Part shown: piece after piece, positions 37,348 through 47,659 of the stretch | Numbering within the stretch: position 1 is the stretch's first letter | Layout of the letters: every line of letters begins with the position of its first letter | DNA from: Phyto melanocephala | Lineage: Eukaryota; Arthropoda; Insecta; Diptera; Rhinophoridae | NCBI GenBank assembly: GCA_941918925.1 | Contig: OW799234.1 | Span: 9,391,001 to 9,455,000 of the forward strand | DNA length: 64,000 nt | Reading direction: 5' to 3' | The notes under the pieces: model-generated | The model's input: only the letters and a program-made list of their open reading frames with translations | Databases searched by the model: none | Told to the model about the DNA's origin: nothing | Program-made: the position numbers and the translations under genes

Positions 37348-38121
37348 AACAAGTAAGGGCGCTATATTCGGCCGTGCCGAATCTTATATATACCTTCACA
37401 ACGTGTAGTAATGCAATAACAGTAGTTTTTATCACAATTAATCCCATATGAAATACGCACATACATATAAAAAACACACATATATAAAAACATCCCATTG
37501 TAAAATTATAAATTTACGTATACATGTTAAAAAAAGTAAAAAAAAATTTAATAAAAATATTAAAAAAAAAATAATTAAAATATATACATATAATAAATAT
37601 AAAACAAAAAAAAAATTAAAAAAAAATAATCAAAATATAAATAATATATTAAATAAAAAAAAAAAAAATTAAAAAAAAAAAATATATATAAAAAAATTTG
37701 TTTTTGGCTCAGCTGCCACGATGCCACGTTTTCTCTAACCAGTATACACGTATGTATGTATGTATGTATGTATGTTGTTGTTGTAATGTTGTTTTTGTGA
37801 AAAAAATCGAGGTGGTCGTGGGTTTTTGCTCATATCTGTTGTTGTTTATGTACCGATGTTTCTGATTTTCATTACCGATCTACTCCCGAATATTTCTGAT
37901 ATTTTAATACCTCACCCGGGTCCAAGCGATGTCGGGGGACTTCAAAAAGTTGATTTCAACATACACACGGACAGACGGACAGACTGACAGAACTTAATCG
38001 ACTTCCCTATTCATAAGCTTTCAGAAAATATATACTTTATGGGGTCGGAAATGAAAATTGTAGAAATTTCACACGAAATGACAAACCTATATATACCTCT
38101 TTTCACTGTGTAAAGGGTATA
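37348..38121 (-). mobile_element. Complete DINE-1-like element
   Basis: On the minus strand it begins ATTATACCCTTTACACAGTG and continues with GTGTGAAATTTCTACAATTT, CCGACCCCATAAAGTATATA and CTGTCAGTCTGTCCGTCTG. A CATACATACATA microsatellite (about 37750-37774) and an A-rich tract follow, then the hairpin TTCGGCACGGCCGAA and TAGCGCCCTTACTTGTT. This is the uninterrupted counterpart of 15768-17365. Noncoding. Confidence 0.8.
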
Positions 38122-38612
38122 ATAATTAATTCAATTAATATACTTGTTGTCACACAAAATTATTCTATGCGAATTATTCATATTCAAAAGCTTTATTAAG
38201 GCTTTGCCTAGGTGATACATTTATGGCATTTAAAGATAGATAACAAATTTGTAAAATATTTTAAAATGATTAAAACCTAATTATTTAGACATTTGTTTAA
38301 AAGGAATTTACATTAGAAGTAGTCACTTTTAAACAACAGTAGTGGTAGCTGCATTTAAGATCATTCGTTTTCAGTTTGAACAAAATATTCTAAAATCATG
38401 GCTCCTTCTCTTGAAGTATTTCAAGTTGAAAAAAATACGACTACTAGTTTAAAAGTTCTTTTTATTTCAATTTTATTTCTAATCATCTCTAGGTTGTCTT
38501 GACAATATTGATTAGCAATCACACATATCGTCGCTGCTCTGACGAAAACGGTTATGTGACAATTTTCAAAAAAAAATTTTATTGCTCTATTTTGAATCAT
38601 TACACTCAATTA

Positions 38613-39820
38613 GCTTCTTTGAATTTATCAACTGATTCTAGTTAATTTGGGTGCGCTGAATACAAATCTGTAATCAGTTTATCAGCTCTAGTTTTCATGA
38701 TATAGCTTTTTTCTAAGTATTTATAAAGTAAAACTTTTCCATAGAAATTAAAAAAAAAAAAAAAAAAAAAACAAAGAAGTAAAACTGTTATACAGATTTA
38801 CTAAAATAAAAAAAATTCTCTAAAAGCATTAAAAACATCATATAAATATAATTCTAGTTACAGGATGTAAAACTTCTTTTAAGAGACAATCTGGAATGAA
38901 CAGCCGGATTAGAGTCTCTTTGCAAATTCCTGCCATCATATGTGTATCCCACCTTCCCTGATACCGGTTCTCCATAATTTTGATATCTTGGTGAAATCGT
39001 TCTCCTTGTTCTTCGCTTAAATTTCCCAAATTTTCGGGAAATCGGCCCAAGTGACTGTGCAAATAATGGATTTTAATACTCATGTTGCAGTCAAGGTCTC
39101 TGAACTTATCCAGCATATTCTCCACTAATTGAACATAATTTGGAGCTTTTTTATTTCCCAAGAAATTTTTTATAACTTGCACGAATGACTTATCAAAACC
39201 ACTAAATACTCACTTAACAGAAGTAACAGTCGTCCAAATGATTTCAGGGCTCTCTCCAAACCATCGGCACACCAAACTTAAGCCTATTTAGTTTTCCTTG
39301 AGTCCACTGTCGCAAATTTACGCAGCAAGTATTGCACACAATGTGTGGAGCCCAGCTTTTATCTTGGTCACCAAGATCAACTCCAAAGTAATCTAAATAC
39401 GATTTTTTAACACATTCCGAAAGAGTTCTTATGTTTTCTTTAAAGGTGTATTCTCCACAAATATAACAAAATGTGTCAGCGTTATTTTAACAACATTTTC
39501 TATTGGAAGTCATTTCTATTTAGATCAACACTTTTTTAACAAACTTTGCCAACTGCAATAAACCACTTCTTACAAGCAACTAACTTCCGATATGCAATTG
39601 GAGTGCAAAAAGAAAAAATAACGTTCTGAATAATATTACACAAATAAAATTCCCGTTAGTCAGCTATCAATTACACAAAAAACAATATTTTCGGAAAAAA
39701 CGGAATGATAAACTGATATATACCCTTCTCACTTACAGTGGAGGATATAAAAAAACTGATTACAGATTTGCATTTAGCACACCCAAATTAACTAGAATCA
39801 GTTGATAAATTCAAAGAAGC
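38613..39820. mobile_element. TIR DNA transposon with 68-bp inverted repeats, unassigned superfamily
   Basis: Left end 38613-38680 begins GCTTCTTTGAATTTATCAAC and right end 39753-39820 is its complement with three mismatches over 68 bases. They enclose a broken ORF on the minus strand (38841-39513). Flanking target duplication is unclear. The element is 1.2 kb and internally shortened. Confidence 0.8.
38841..39513 (-). pseudogene. Cys-rich transposon-encoded protein, broken
   Basis: From ATG at 39513 the minus strand reads MTSNRKCC, a stop, then NADTFCYICGEYTF, SYLDYFGVDLGDQDKSWAPH, VCNTCCVNLRQW, FGVPMVWREP, a stop and NHLDDCYFC. After a frame change comes a second block: VIKNFLGNKKAPNYVQLVEN, NMSIKIHYLHSHLGRFPENL and EEQGERFHQDIKIMENRYQG. 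The CxxC pairs suggest a zinc-binding N-terminus. I recall this combination from many arthropod proteins annotated as uncharacterised. The middle part present in those relatives seems to be missing. The pair of inverted repeats around it indicates that the protein belongs to a DNA transposon. Non-functional here. Confidence 0.7.
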
Positions 39821-40220
39821 AAAAATCTTTTTTAATTTTGTCGGGCTGTGTTATTGGTCGTATATCTCTATCTACCAAATCGTTTAAGGATATCTTGATT
39901 GGCTCAAGAATAAACAATAGTCAGTATGCTTAAGTTTAATACTGTGATGTGAGGAAAATGAAATGCTTTTTTTGCTCTCCTAAAAACTCAGTAAAAATCA
40001 CATAACTGAATTTGTTAGAGCAACGACGATATACAAGTTTTTACAATTCAATGCAATTTTTATGATTTCTGGCCTTATATTGCGCTAAAAAAATCATAAA
40101 CGTCATGGCGAAATTTTATGAAAAATTATTAAATTAATTTCCTGAGTAGTTTTACGTTTCATTTTTATAAAATTTTTTTCTAAAAATTTGGCTCATTTTT
40201 AAACCAATCGAAGTTTGAAA

Positions 40221-40740
40221 ACTGTTAACAATTTAGATGAATTTTTTGTAAAGTGATGTGTAATTATGGTAGTGAGAATGTTTTTCTCAGACAGACAGAC
40301 AGACAGACATAGAAAAATTGCTTGTCAAATTCCCAATAATCAAGAATAAGTATTTATAGATTGTTGTATTTTATATACGTGGTGCCTGTTTGACCTAAGT
40401 GACAAATGTTTCGCCTGAATATCGAAAAAAACGCTAATATTCCCGTGAACATTCTTGTCATTCAGTATCCTGCATGCCACCCAGAAAGCAAATACTTCTG
40501 CCTAAAATACACTACATGCATCCGAAACTAAAAACTGTTAACAATTTAGATGAATTTTGTCTAAATCGCTGTGTTAGTATGGTAGTGAGAATGTTTTTCT
40601 CAGAAAGACATACGGACAGACAGACAGACATAGCTAAACTAGTTAGAAAAATTCCCAAAAACCAAAAGTATTTATGGTTTGTTGAGTTTTATATATTTTT
40701 ATTTTTCGTGTTACACATGTAATGACAAATTTATTTTTAC
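40221..40740. repeat. Diverged tandem duplication, period about 312 bp
   Basis: ACTGTTAACAATTTAGATGA occurs at 40221 and 40533, each followed by ATGGTAGTGAGAATGTTTTT, a CAGACAGACAGA tract and AATTCCCAAxAA. The second unit ends near GGGGTATTAA. Noncoding repeat, probably part of an unidentified transposable element. Confidence 0.75.
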
Positions 40741-41339
40741 CCCCTGTAAACACTGATTTTGGTGAAGGGGTATTAAACTAAAATTAAGTGTTTTTTTTTT
40801 CGATCACAATTTTAACAATTTTAAATAATTTATTATGTTTTTTCCGACCTTCTAATATGTAAATGTATTTATTTCAAAAACCTAATAAACTACAAAAGAG
40901 TTTTATTGGAAAAAAAAAATAAATTGTAGCGACTTGACCTTGAGCCTATTTGAAATAAATACATTTTGAATAATTTCACCTGAATATACCTTAATTCAAA
41001 ACACTATATACGAGGGCAACTACAATATTTATATTTCGGAAGCTGGCCACACAAATGTCAGTAGCTAAAATCTGGCAACAATGCAATTTTGCATGTGTTT
41101 TGGTATTGCAACAAAAACAAAACACATGTGAAACTCTAACACTTGACGCTCTTGTTTAGGTTAGACTCTTAGAGCTACCTCTGTCGGAATGGAAAAAGTG
41201 CTTTGAAAATTGGTTCAAACTGAATTTTGGTACTTTTTTGAACAGCATTTATCTTTGAGAGGGATAGAAATAGTAAAAAAGTAAACACGTAGTTTTGCTT
41301 TCCTTAAAACAATCTATAATGAATTATTGTACTTTTTCG

Positions 41340-41740
41340 AAATTTTGGAATTAAGGGGAAAAACGGGTAAAATCGGTAATATTGTATCTTCGGACCTAAT
41401 GCATGTAGCACAAAAATTCAAAAAGATCCCAGAAGGTTAATGGCACTTTTTTTATATTTGGTGTTCTAAGGTGGTAAAAAAAAGTAATTTTTGTACTTTT
41501 TTTCAATTTAAGTTATCTGTAAAAAGGATGAGCGGAACAAAAATATTTAAACGGAATTTTTCTTCCCCTAAAATGCTCTCAAATGCAGGTTAGAGCTCTT
41601 TGTTTAATATGGTGTTTTGGGCGGTGTAAAGGGATAAAAGCGGGTAAAAAGGGTAAAAAGGGTAAAATCGGCAACTCAGTATCCCTGGATTTTTTTCCCT
41701 AAAATAGTCCCAAATGTAATTTCGTTTTTTTCTTTTTTGC
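41340..41740. repeat. Degenerate repeats with GGGTAAAA and TTCCCCTAAAAT motifs
   Basis: GGGTAAAATCGGTAATATTG (about 41364) recurs as GGGTAAAAAGGGTAAAAAGG followed by GTAAAATCGGCAACTCAG (about 41660). TTCCCCTAAAATGCTCTCAA (about 41573) recurs as TTCCCTAAAATAGTCCCAAA (about 41695). The repetition is clear, but the unit boundaries are not. Noncoding. Confidence 0.45.
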
Positions 41741-41893
41741 TTCTAAAAGTTGATTTCAACCAACACACGGGCAGACGGATGAAGAATATTCGTAATGAAG
41801 AATATTTCAAAAAGCCATTTACAAGGACTTTTTTTATGACTTGTTGTCTCTAATACCGAAATATAGCCATTTTGTTCGATGTTACCCTAAATG

Positions 41894-42110
41894 AGTGCCC
41901 CTGTGGACTAGTCAGTAAAGAACAAGTCAGTTGTTTGGGGGTTGCGGGTTCGATTCACGCCGGAGACTCTGGAATTGTCTGCTTCTCTTTCTCTTCTATT
42001 CTAAATATTTCTATTCCTTTTCTATTCTTCTCTCTATTAAGGCGTCACAATGGACCGTAATGGTCTCCGAGTGAAGGTGTGAGGGTAACTTTGCACAAGC
42101 CTTACCTACC
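41894..42110 (+). mobile_element. tRNA-derived SINE with target duplication (full-length form)
   Basis: 217 bp starting AGTGCCCCTGTGGACTAGTC with box-A-like TAGTCAGTAAAG, box B GGTTCGATTC at 41947-41956, a pyrimidine-rich middle and CACAATGGACCGTAATGG. The tail is CCTTACCTACC instead of poly-A. The target duplication TACCCTAAATG is at 41883-41893 and 42111-42121. It is the longest of three copies in the window (see 28463 and 3769). Confidence 0.88.
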
Positions 42111-42129
42111 TACCCTAAATGTAAAATTT

Positions 42130-42837
42130 TCAAAATGTTGCCTTTAAATTGTAATTTAAGAGCAAACAAAACAAAATAAAGTTTTGTGATGCTTTCTTTA
42201 GACTTAATACTTTTCATATATTGTATAGGTTAAAGTCAAACTAAATCACGACAGTCGAAGCTGGGCATGGTGTTTGTTATCTAGGACTAATTCTGAAATG
42301 CGAAATTCTTCATATGTTACCCCTAATTTGATCCGATTTTCTTTTTCATTTTAAATACTTTTATACATTTATTTATTTCCTAATTTTAGCCGAGAGCTGC
42401 AATTATTTTAAATCCTCGCTTGTTGTTGGTCCATAAGTAAAGTGAATCATTTTTTTTCAACTATTTTTCACACATTATAATCAACTTTTGTTTTAGTTTT
42501 TTGTTGCACTTTATAAGAGAGTGTAAAGTTAATTAAACAAATCTGTTGGTGTTGGGCGAACTATTTACCTATTTAAATACATATACACCTACCTATACCC
42601 TAACAAACATATACATACATACTCACGCACTAATACCTAAATGCTAACTAATACTAACGGACATACATAAGGTGGTATGTATATAAAAGGCATAATATAC
42701 TGGTTGAGAATACATATTGTACAACACCACAAGCTGGCTGCAACAAAACGCATCGTTATGAAGTATGCGAAAGGCAAAACATTTTTGTATAAAAACAAAA
42801 AACTAACGCACACAAATAATTAAAACAAAAAAAAAAT
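42130..42837. other. Gene-free stretch
   Basis: AT-rich; CATACATACATACTCACG-type tracts near 42610-42670. No gene or RNA recognised. Confidence 0.45.
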
Positions 42838-42969
42838 ATTAAATAAACATACAGTCTAAAACAGTGATTCCCTAAAGCCTGTAGTACACGAAACGTAAAA
42901 AGCCACATACGCATTTCGTATACTACAGGCCGTAGGGAATCACTGTTTTAGACTGTATGTTTATTTAAT
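42838..42969. repeat. 132-bp near-perfect inverted repeat (hairpin)
   Basis: Left arm 42838-42893 (ATTAAATAAACATACAGTCT...) and right arm 42914-42969 are complementary at 53 of 56 positions around a 20-base loop that itself holds a short CGT/ACG pairing. No second copy is in the window. It could be a palindromic MITE or a hairpin-RNA or microRNA-like locus; sequence alone cannot separate these. Confidence 0.85.
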
Positions 42970-43344
42970 ATATTTCAATCAATTAGAATCTAATTTGATA
43001 TGTATACATTAAAGGCTCGCCTGCCATTTTTAGACTTTTAAGCTGTCTGTTGAAAACACTCTAGAAGCCTTAAGAAGAGAAGTTGAGGGTTTAAAATTTG
43101 TCTAAAATATTTGTCTTTAACTTGAACTGTTTGGTATTGAAAATTGGCAAAATCGCTTGAATGGGAAATTTTATTTTAATGTTTAATTCTTTTGTTTTTA
43201 TTTTTATACGAAAACAAAATTTAATTAATATTTAGTGGTGGGCACCGCCTCCTTCTTTGCATACGTTAACGTATAAACAAAAAAGCTTTTACTGTAATAG
43301 AAATAATATTTGTTTTTTTAAGACTTTTATAAAATTCGAAATTA

Positions 43345-44591
43345 CAGTGCACCCGCGGTAACGTGAACTAATTAAAGTCCAAGGAGTTCATGTTAGCGAA
43401 ACCTGTGTTTTACACTTTTGAATATGAAGTTCTTTTATTACTGTTTGTATTACTAAAAGATAAAACTAAAATTATTTTTTGAAATTCTTTACAAAGGTCA
43501 TGAGATTTCTTTTTGCAAACTATCTAAAATGCTTGCCTCTTCTATTAACTCCAAACATTTAGATCTTTTTATTACACTCATGCCGATTGATTCAGCTCTT
43601 CTCATAAGAAAAATACTTCAAATTTCGTCGCCATACAAAAATATTAAACTTTAAAAATATAAATTAATATACAGTAGACTCGCGGTAACGTGAACTATTA
43701 AAAATCGAGCGTGTTCACGTTTGAGAAGTTGTTCATGTTGACGAAGGTGTAACTCTTTAAAATTTCCAAATAAATTAAACATGTGCTTTAACTCAAATTC
43801 ATATATTTTTTTGTATTTCGGATTGTTATGTACATTTAAATTTATTAAAAAAATGTGTTACCTTTTTTTGGATTATCTTTAAATTTTAATTGCTGAAAAA
43901 ATTTTTACTCACAAAAAAGCTAACGTGATATCCCCTGCACAGTCTTCTTAATCTCCTAAAGAGCTAAAAATGTTCGGCCAGCATTTTGCTATTGTTTTCT
44001 TTTCAAGACGTTGAATTTAAATAGCCAATAGCGTCCATTAATAGTTAAACCAATTTTCACAAATGGCAGCTGTCATCCATTTGGAGCAATTTTAGTCCAC
44101 AGGAGATTCAAAATTTTTAAAAAAGCGAGGATTTTTTCAATCACAAGAAGTTTAACTTTAGAATTTTGGTGGTTTTTGTGACATTTTTCACGAAAAACTT
44201 TAGATTAGATCATGCTTAATCAGCAGCGCGCACCAAACTAAACCTATGCAATCATTTACGGGGATACCCCTTTTTATGAAAACGATTTGGATAACCGACA
44301 AATTGGTTCACGTTATAAGGCTTTCTCACTGTGTTGTCGCTACAAAGTAGTCAGTGAAAAAAAAAAATATGTTCTCTTATCCGGTGTTCACGTTAGGCAG
44401 TGTTTTTGTTACCGCCAGTCTACTGTACATATTTCAGTATTTTCCACATGCTTGAAAAACATATGCAAATTGTTCACGTTATAGAACTTTTTTAATTTGT
44501 TCACGTTACAGAGTAGTTAACGTTAACAAAAGATTGTTCATGTTTGGTGGTGTTCAGGTTAGACGGTGTTCACGTTATTGGGAGTGCACTG
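43345..44591. mobile_element. pogo/Tigger-like MITE, outer element
   Basis: Ends CAGTGCACCCGCGGTAACG (43345) and, as complement, CAGTGCACTCCCAATAACG (ending 44591), each flanked by TA (43343-43344, 44592-44593). Subterminal GTTCACGTTA repeats recur at the right end. The CAGT start, CGGTAACG-type end and TA target fit pogo/Tigger elements. A related element sits inside. Noncoding. Confidence 0.75.
43672..44425. mobile_element. pogo/Tigger-like MITE nested in the outer element
   Basis: Ends CAGTAGACTCGCGGTAACG (43672) and, as complement, CAGTAGACTGGCGGTAAC (ending 44425), with TA on both sides (43670-43671, 44426-44427). It lies wholly within 43345-44591 and shares end motifs with it, so a close relative inserted into an earlier copy. 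Removing it leaves an outer element of about 0.49 kb. Confidence 0.75.
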
Positions 44592-44593
44592 TA

Positions 44594-46540
44594 TTTAATT
44601 TGTTCTCATTTTGTTTAATTTTCTTCTGTTTTTATTTTTTGAATTTTTATGAAAATATGGTCCCTTAAAAAAAGCTTAAAAACGCTTTAAAATTGTATTT
44701 AAAATGCCAATTTGTATAAAAAACGTTACATCTGAAATCTGTTTAAACATTAAAAGATTTAATCCCACAATTGCTTTCTAGGACAAGTTTTGAATTTTGC
44801 ATTTTTGTCTGAAAATTTTCGCACAAGAAATTGCTAAACTTTGGGAGCCACTGTTCTCTAGTGTGATGCTTAAAAACTGTATAGACATTAAAAAATGTGG
44901 AATATAGTTAAAATACTGTTTCTGTGTGTGTGTGTGTTAACTGTAAATATTGAAAAACGTACATAGATGATGCTACTGAGTTTTCTAAATTTCTTTAGTA
45001 CCAGCTGTAATATAGAAAAATTTAGAAAAAAAGTAGTAAAAATATTTCAATTCACATGTGCAAAAGCCATGTAACTATGTCTACCTTTTCGTACAGTTTA
45101 AATAGAGTATAAAACATGTGTAAATAACATACATTTAGATATAAATATGTATGGACGGACGTAGGCTTGTACGTATGTGTACATTTAGCAAAAATTCAAC
45201 AAATTAAAAAAAAATCAAGTATTATGGATTAACCTAATGGGATTAAGTTGGCCATATAAACATGTAGTATAAATTTGTGGCTTGGAGCTAAAAGGACCAA
45301 TGTCAAAATATTTACTTTTGAGAAAATTGGAATTGAACTTTAACTTTTATAGGTGCTTTCATAGTGACATTGGCCAGCATTTCATTTATGAAGCTGATCT
45401 GGATTAAGTATGACTTTAGCTGTTTTGCCATAATGAAATAGAGCAAGAAAACAAATCTAATGCAATGATTAACTCAAAAGAGCAAAAAAGTGACATTGGC
45501 CCCTTTAGCTGCAAGCCACAGAAATAAAGGATGTACAGCTTTTAGGCATCAATTTCATTGCTGCGACTTAAGTTAACTTCTAAGTATATATGTAGGCACA
45601 CTCAAAAAACAAATCAGTTAATCCGTACTTAAATTAAGTCGTTGCGGTGTCAAAAGTACGGTAAGTACGGGTTTTCTTACACCAAGTACAAAATGTTTGA
45701 TTTAAGAATAAATCTCTCAAGTACGAATTCCTTAACTTTAGGAATAGTTAAGCCGAAAAAGTTTGATTTTAGGAATTATTAGTGTGATTTAGGCCCGAAA
45801 CCGTACTTGACGTTAGCTTAGAACAAGATTCATTTAAGTATAAACGAGATTGAATTAATCAAAAAAAAAATGCCCTTGTTTCAAGAAATCGTAACTGGGT
45901 TTGATCGTTGCATAGTAGAGCATCTTTATTATTTACCCTTTGACATTTATTCAGCGATATGTTTTATTAAAATAAAAATAACGGACAAAGCCTGAAACGT
46001 AAGTTAACTCGTAAATTACTACAGCGTTATTGTCGTAAACACTATTACTTATAGCTAAAGTATGATAAACAAAAAGAGAATTATAAAAACATGCTTGAAA
46101 TTTTAAAGAGTGTGTTTATCTAGGCAAATGTCTAACAAAATATAAATTTGTTTTAAATTTAAGAGATATAATAAGACTTAATTTAAAAAGTTAATTCTTA
46201 TAGATATTAATAGTCTTGCACTTGATTCTTTAAAACAAGCACGTTTTGTACCAGCTTTGGGAAAAGCCAAAAATAAATCGTACTTGAATTTTTAAGCACG
46301 ATTTTGGTGAATTTAATTCTGGAATTTGGAACTTTATTTTTCTTTCTGTGTAACTGCGATCAAGAAATTTTAAATTCGTTTTTTAAAAGTAACTGGTATT
46401 ATTATATTCTTATTCTCAGGAATCACTCAGTCAAGAGCAAACCAACCAACAAAATTATTATTATTTTATTCTTAAAGAAACAAGATTCCGCCAATGGGTT
46501 CTTGTGTCATTGCATCTAAAACAAATTTATTTAGAATATC
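44594..46540. other. Gene-free stretch
   Basis: No gene recognised. Between about 45600 and 46300 the words GTACTT, AAGTACG and CGTACTTG recur on both strands (for example AATCCGTACTTAAATTAAG and CAAGTACGAATTCC), suggesting an old repeat whose ends I cannot define. A TG run lies at 44922-44937. Confidence 0.4.
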
Positions 46541-46548
46541 GTTATTTT

Positions 46549-47640
46549 ACCCTTCACAGAGGGTGCATGCTAGGGTGATCGATTATTCGACTTTTTTAAG
46601 AAACCGGTTTTCAAATAGTTTGAAATTTAGAATTTAAAAAAACCGGTTGCTATTTTGAAAATTGAGAAAAAAACCGGTTAACCGGTTCGAATATATAAAA
46701 TATAATATTTAAAGAAAAAATTAAAAAATATTGTAAAAAGCATATAATAAAAATTATATCTAAATATGAAATTTTTACGGTTTAGATATGTTTGTCTGCA
46801 CAATTACACAATCACAATGCAGTTGACTAATTTGGTTTTAATTCGTTGAATTTAAGGACAAAAGGTACTCTTTACAAGTGAAATAAGACTTTTTATAAGG
46901 CTGTTATAAATTTTTGTATCTCCTTCTGTACATTTTTTAAATGTTAAATAGATCTTTTAAACTACTATGCACTAACGTATTTTGTTTGAAATGATTTCTG
47001 TAATTTGATATACATTTTAAAGGCTAGAATGAAAATCTTTAAAATTTCATTTTAAACATGGTACGATTGGTCACAAAAATATATGAAAATAAACTTTAAA
47101 AAATAAAAAACCGATTTTTTCGGATAAAAAAACCGGTGTATTCGATAAATCAACATTTAGAAAAAACCGCCAGCTAAAGAGGAAAAAAAACCGGATTTTC
47201 TACCGGTTGTAAAACCGAGTCGATCACCCTACTATATACAGGTTTGTTTTTCCTTGTGAAATTTCTACAATATTAATTTCTAAAGGCTTATGAATTGGGG
47301 AGTCGCTAGAGTATTGTCCGTCTGTCCGCGTTTTAAATCCCCCCGAAATCGCCAAGACCCATGTGTGGTATTAAAACATCAGATTAGTGTTAAAAATCAG
47401 CTCAATCGCCTTATAACTTTTTGAGATACGAAGAAATAAACACAACTTCCTCGGTTTTTCCCTTATTTTTAATACAAAAACTAAAATTTTTCTGCCCTAG
47501 GATAATTTATAGACTCGCTTATGACTATTTTTAAATACGATGTGTTTATAGAGATATTCTTAAACAATTTTTCACAAAACGATAACTAATTAGCAAAGTT
47601 ATGGGGAAAAATTATTTGAAAAAATATATTTTTTTTTAAA
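46549..47640 (+). mobile_element. DINE-1-like element split by a hAT MITE
   Basis: TTACCCTTCACAGAGGGTG just before 46571 and CAGGTTTGTTTTTCCTTG, GTGAAATTTCTACAAT, GTCCGTCTGTCCG after 47231 together give the DINE-1-like 5' end seen intact at 37348-38121. The interior resembles the subfamily at 32089-32680. The 3' end is not recognisable, so the right limit is approximate. Confidence 0.55.
46571..47231. mobile_element. hAT-type MITE, copy 2 (ACCGGT-rich)
   Basis: 661-bp relative of 13193-14027 with ends TAGGGTGATCGATTATTCGA and GTCGATCACCCTA and a matching interior (GACTAATTTGGTTTTAATTC, TTAAAGGCTAGAATGAAAAT). It has six ACCGGT sites. The flanking octamers GTGCATGC and CTATATAC may be a decayed target duplication of a GTATATAC-like site in the host DINE-1-like element. 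Confidence 0.85.
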
Positions 47641-47659
47641 TATATAAAGTTTTATAAGT

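Noticed and set aside
37448..37672. Lys/Asn-rich ORF
   Set aside because: Translation of an A-rich tract inside the DINE-1-like element.
40861..40975. Inverted repeat AAATGTATTTATTTCAAA
   Set aside because: 18 AT-rich bases separated by about 70; plausible by chance in DNA of this composition.
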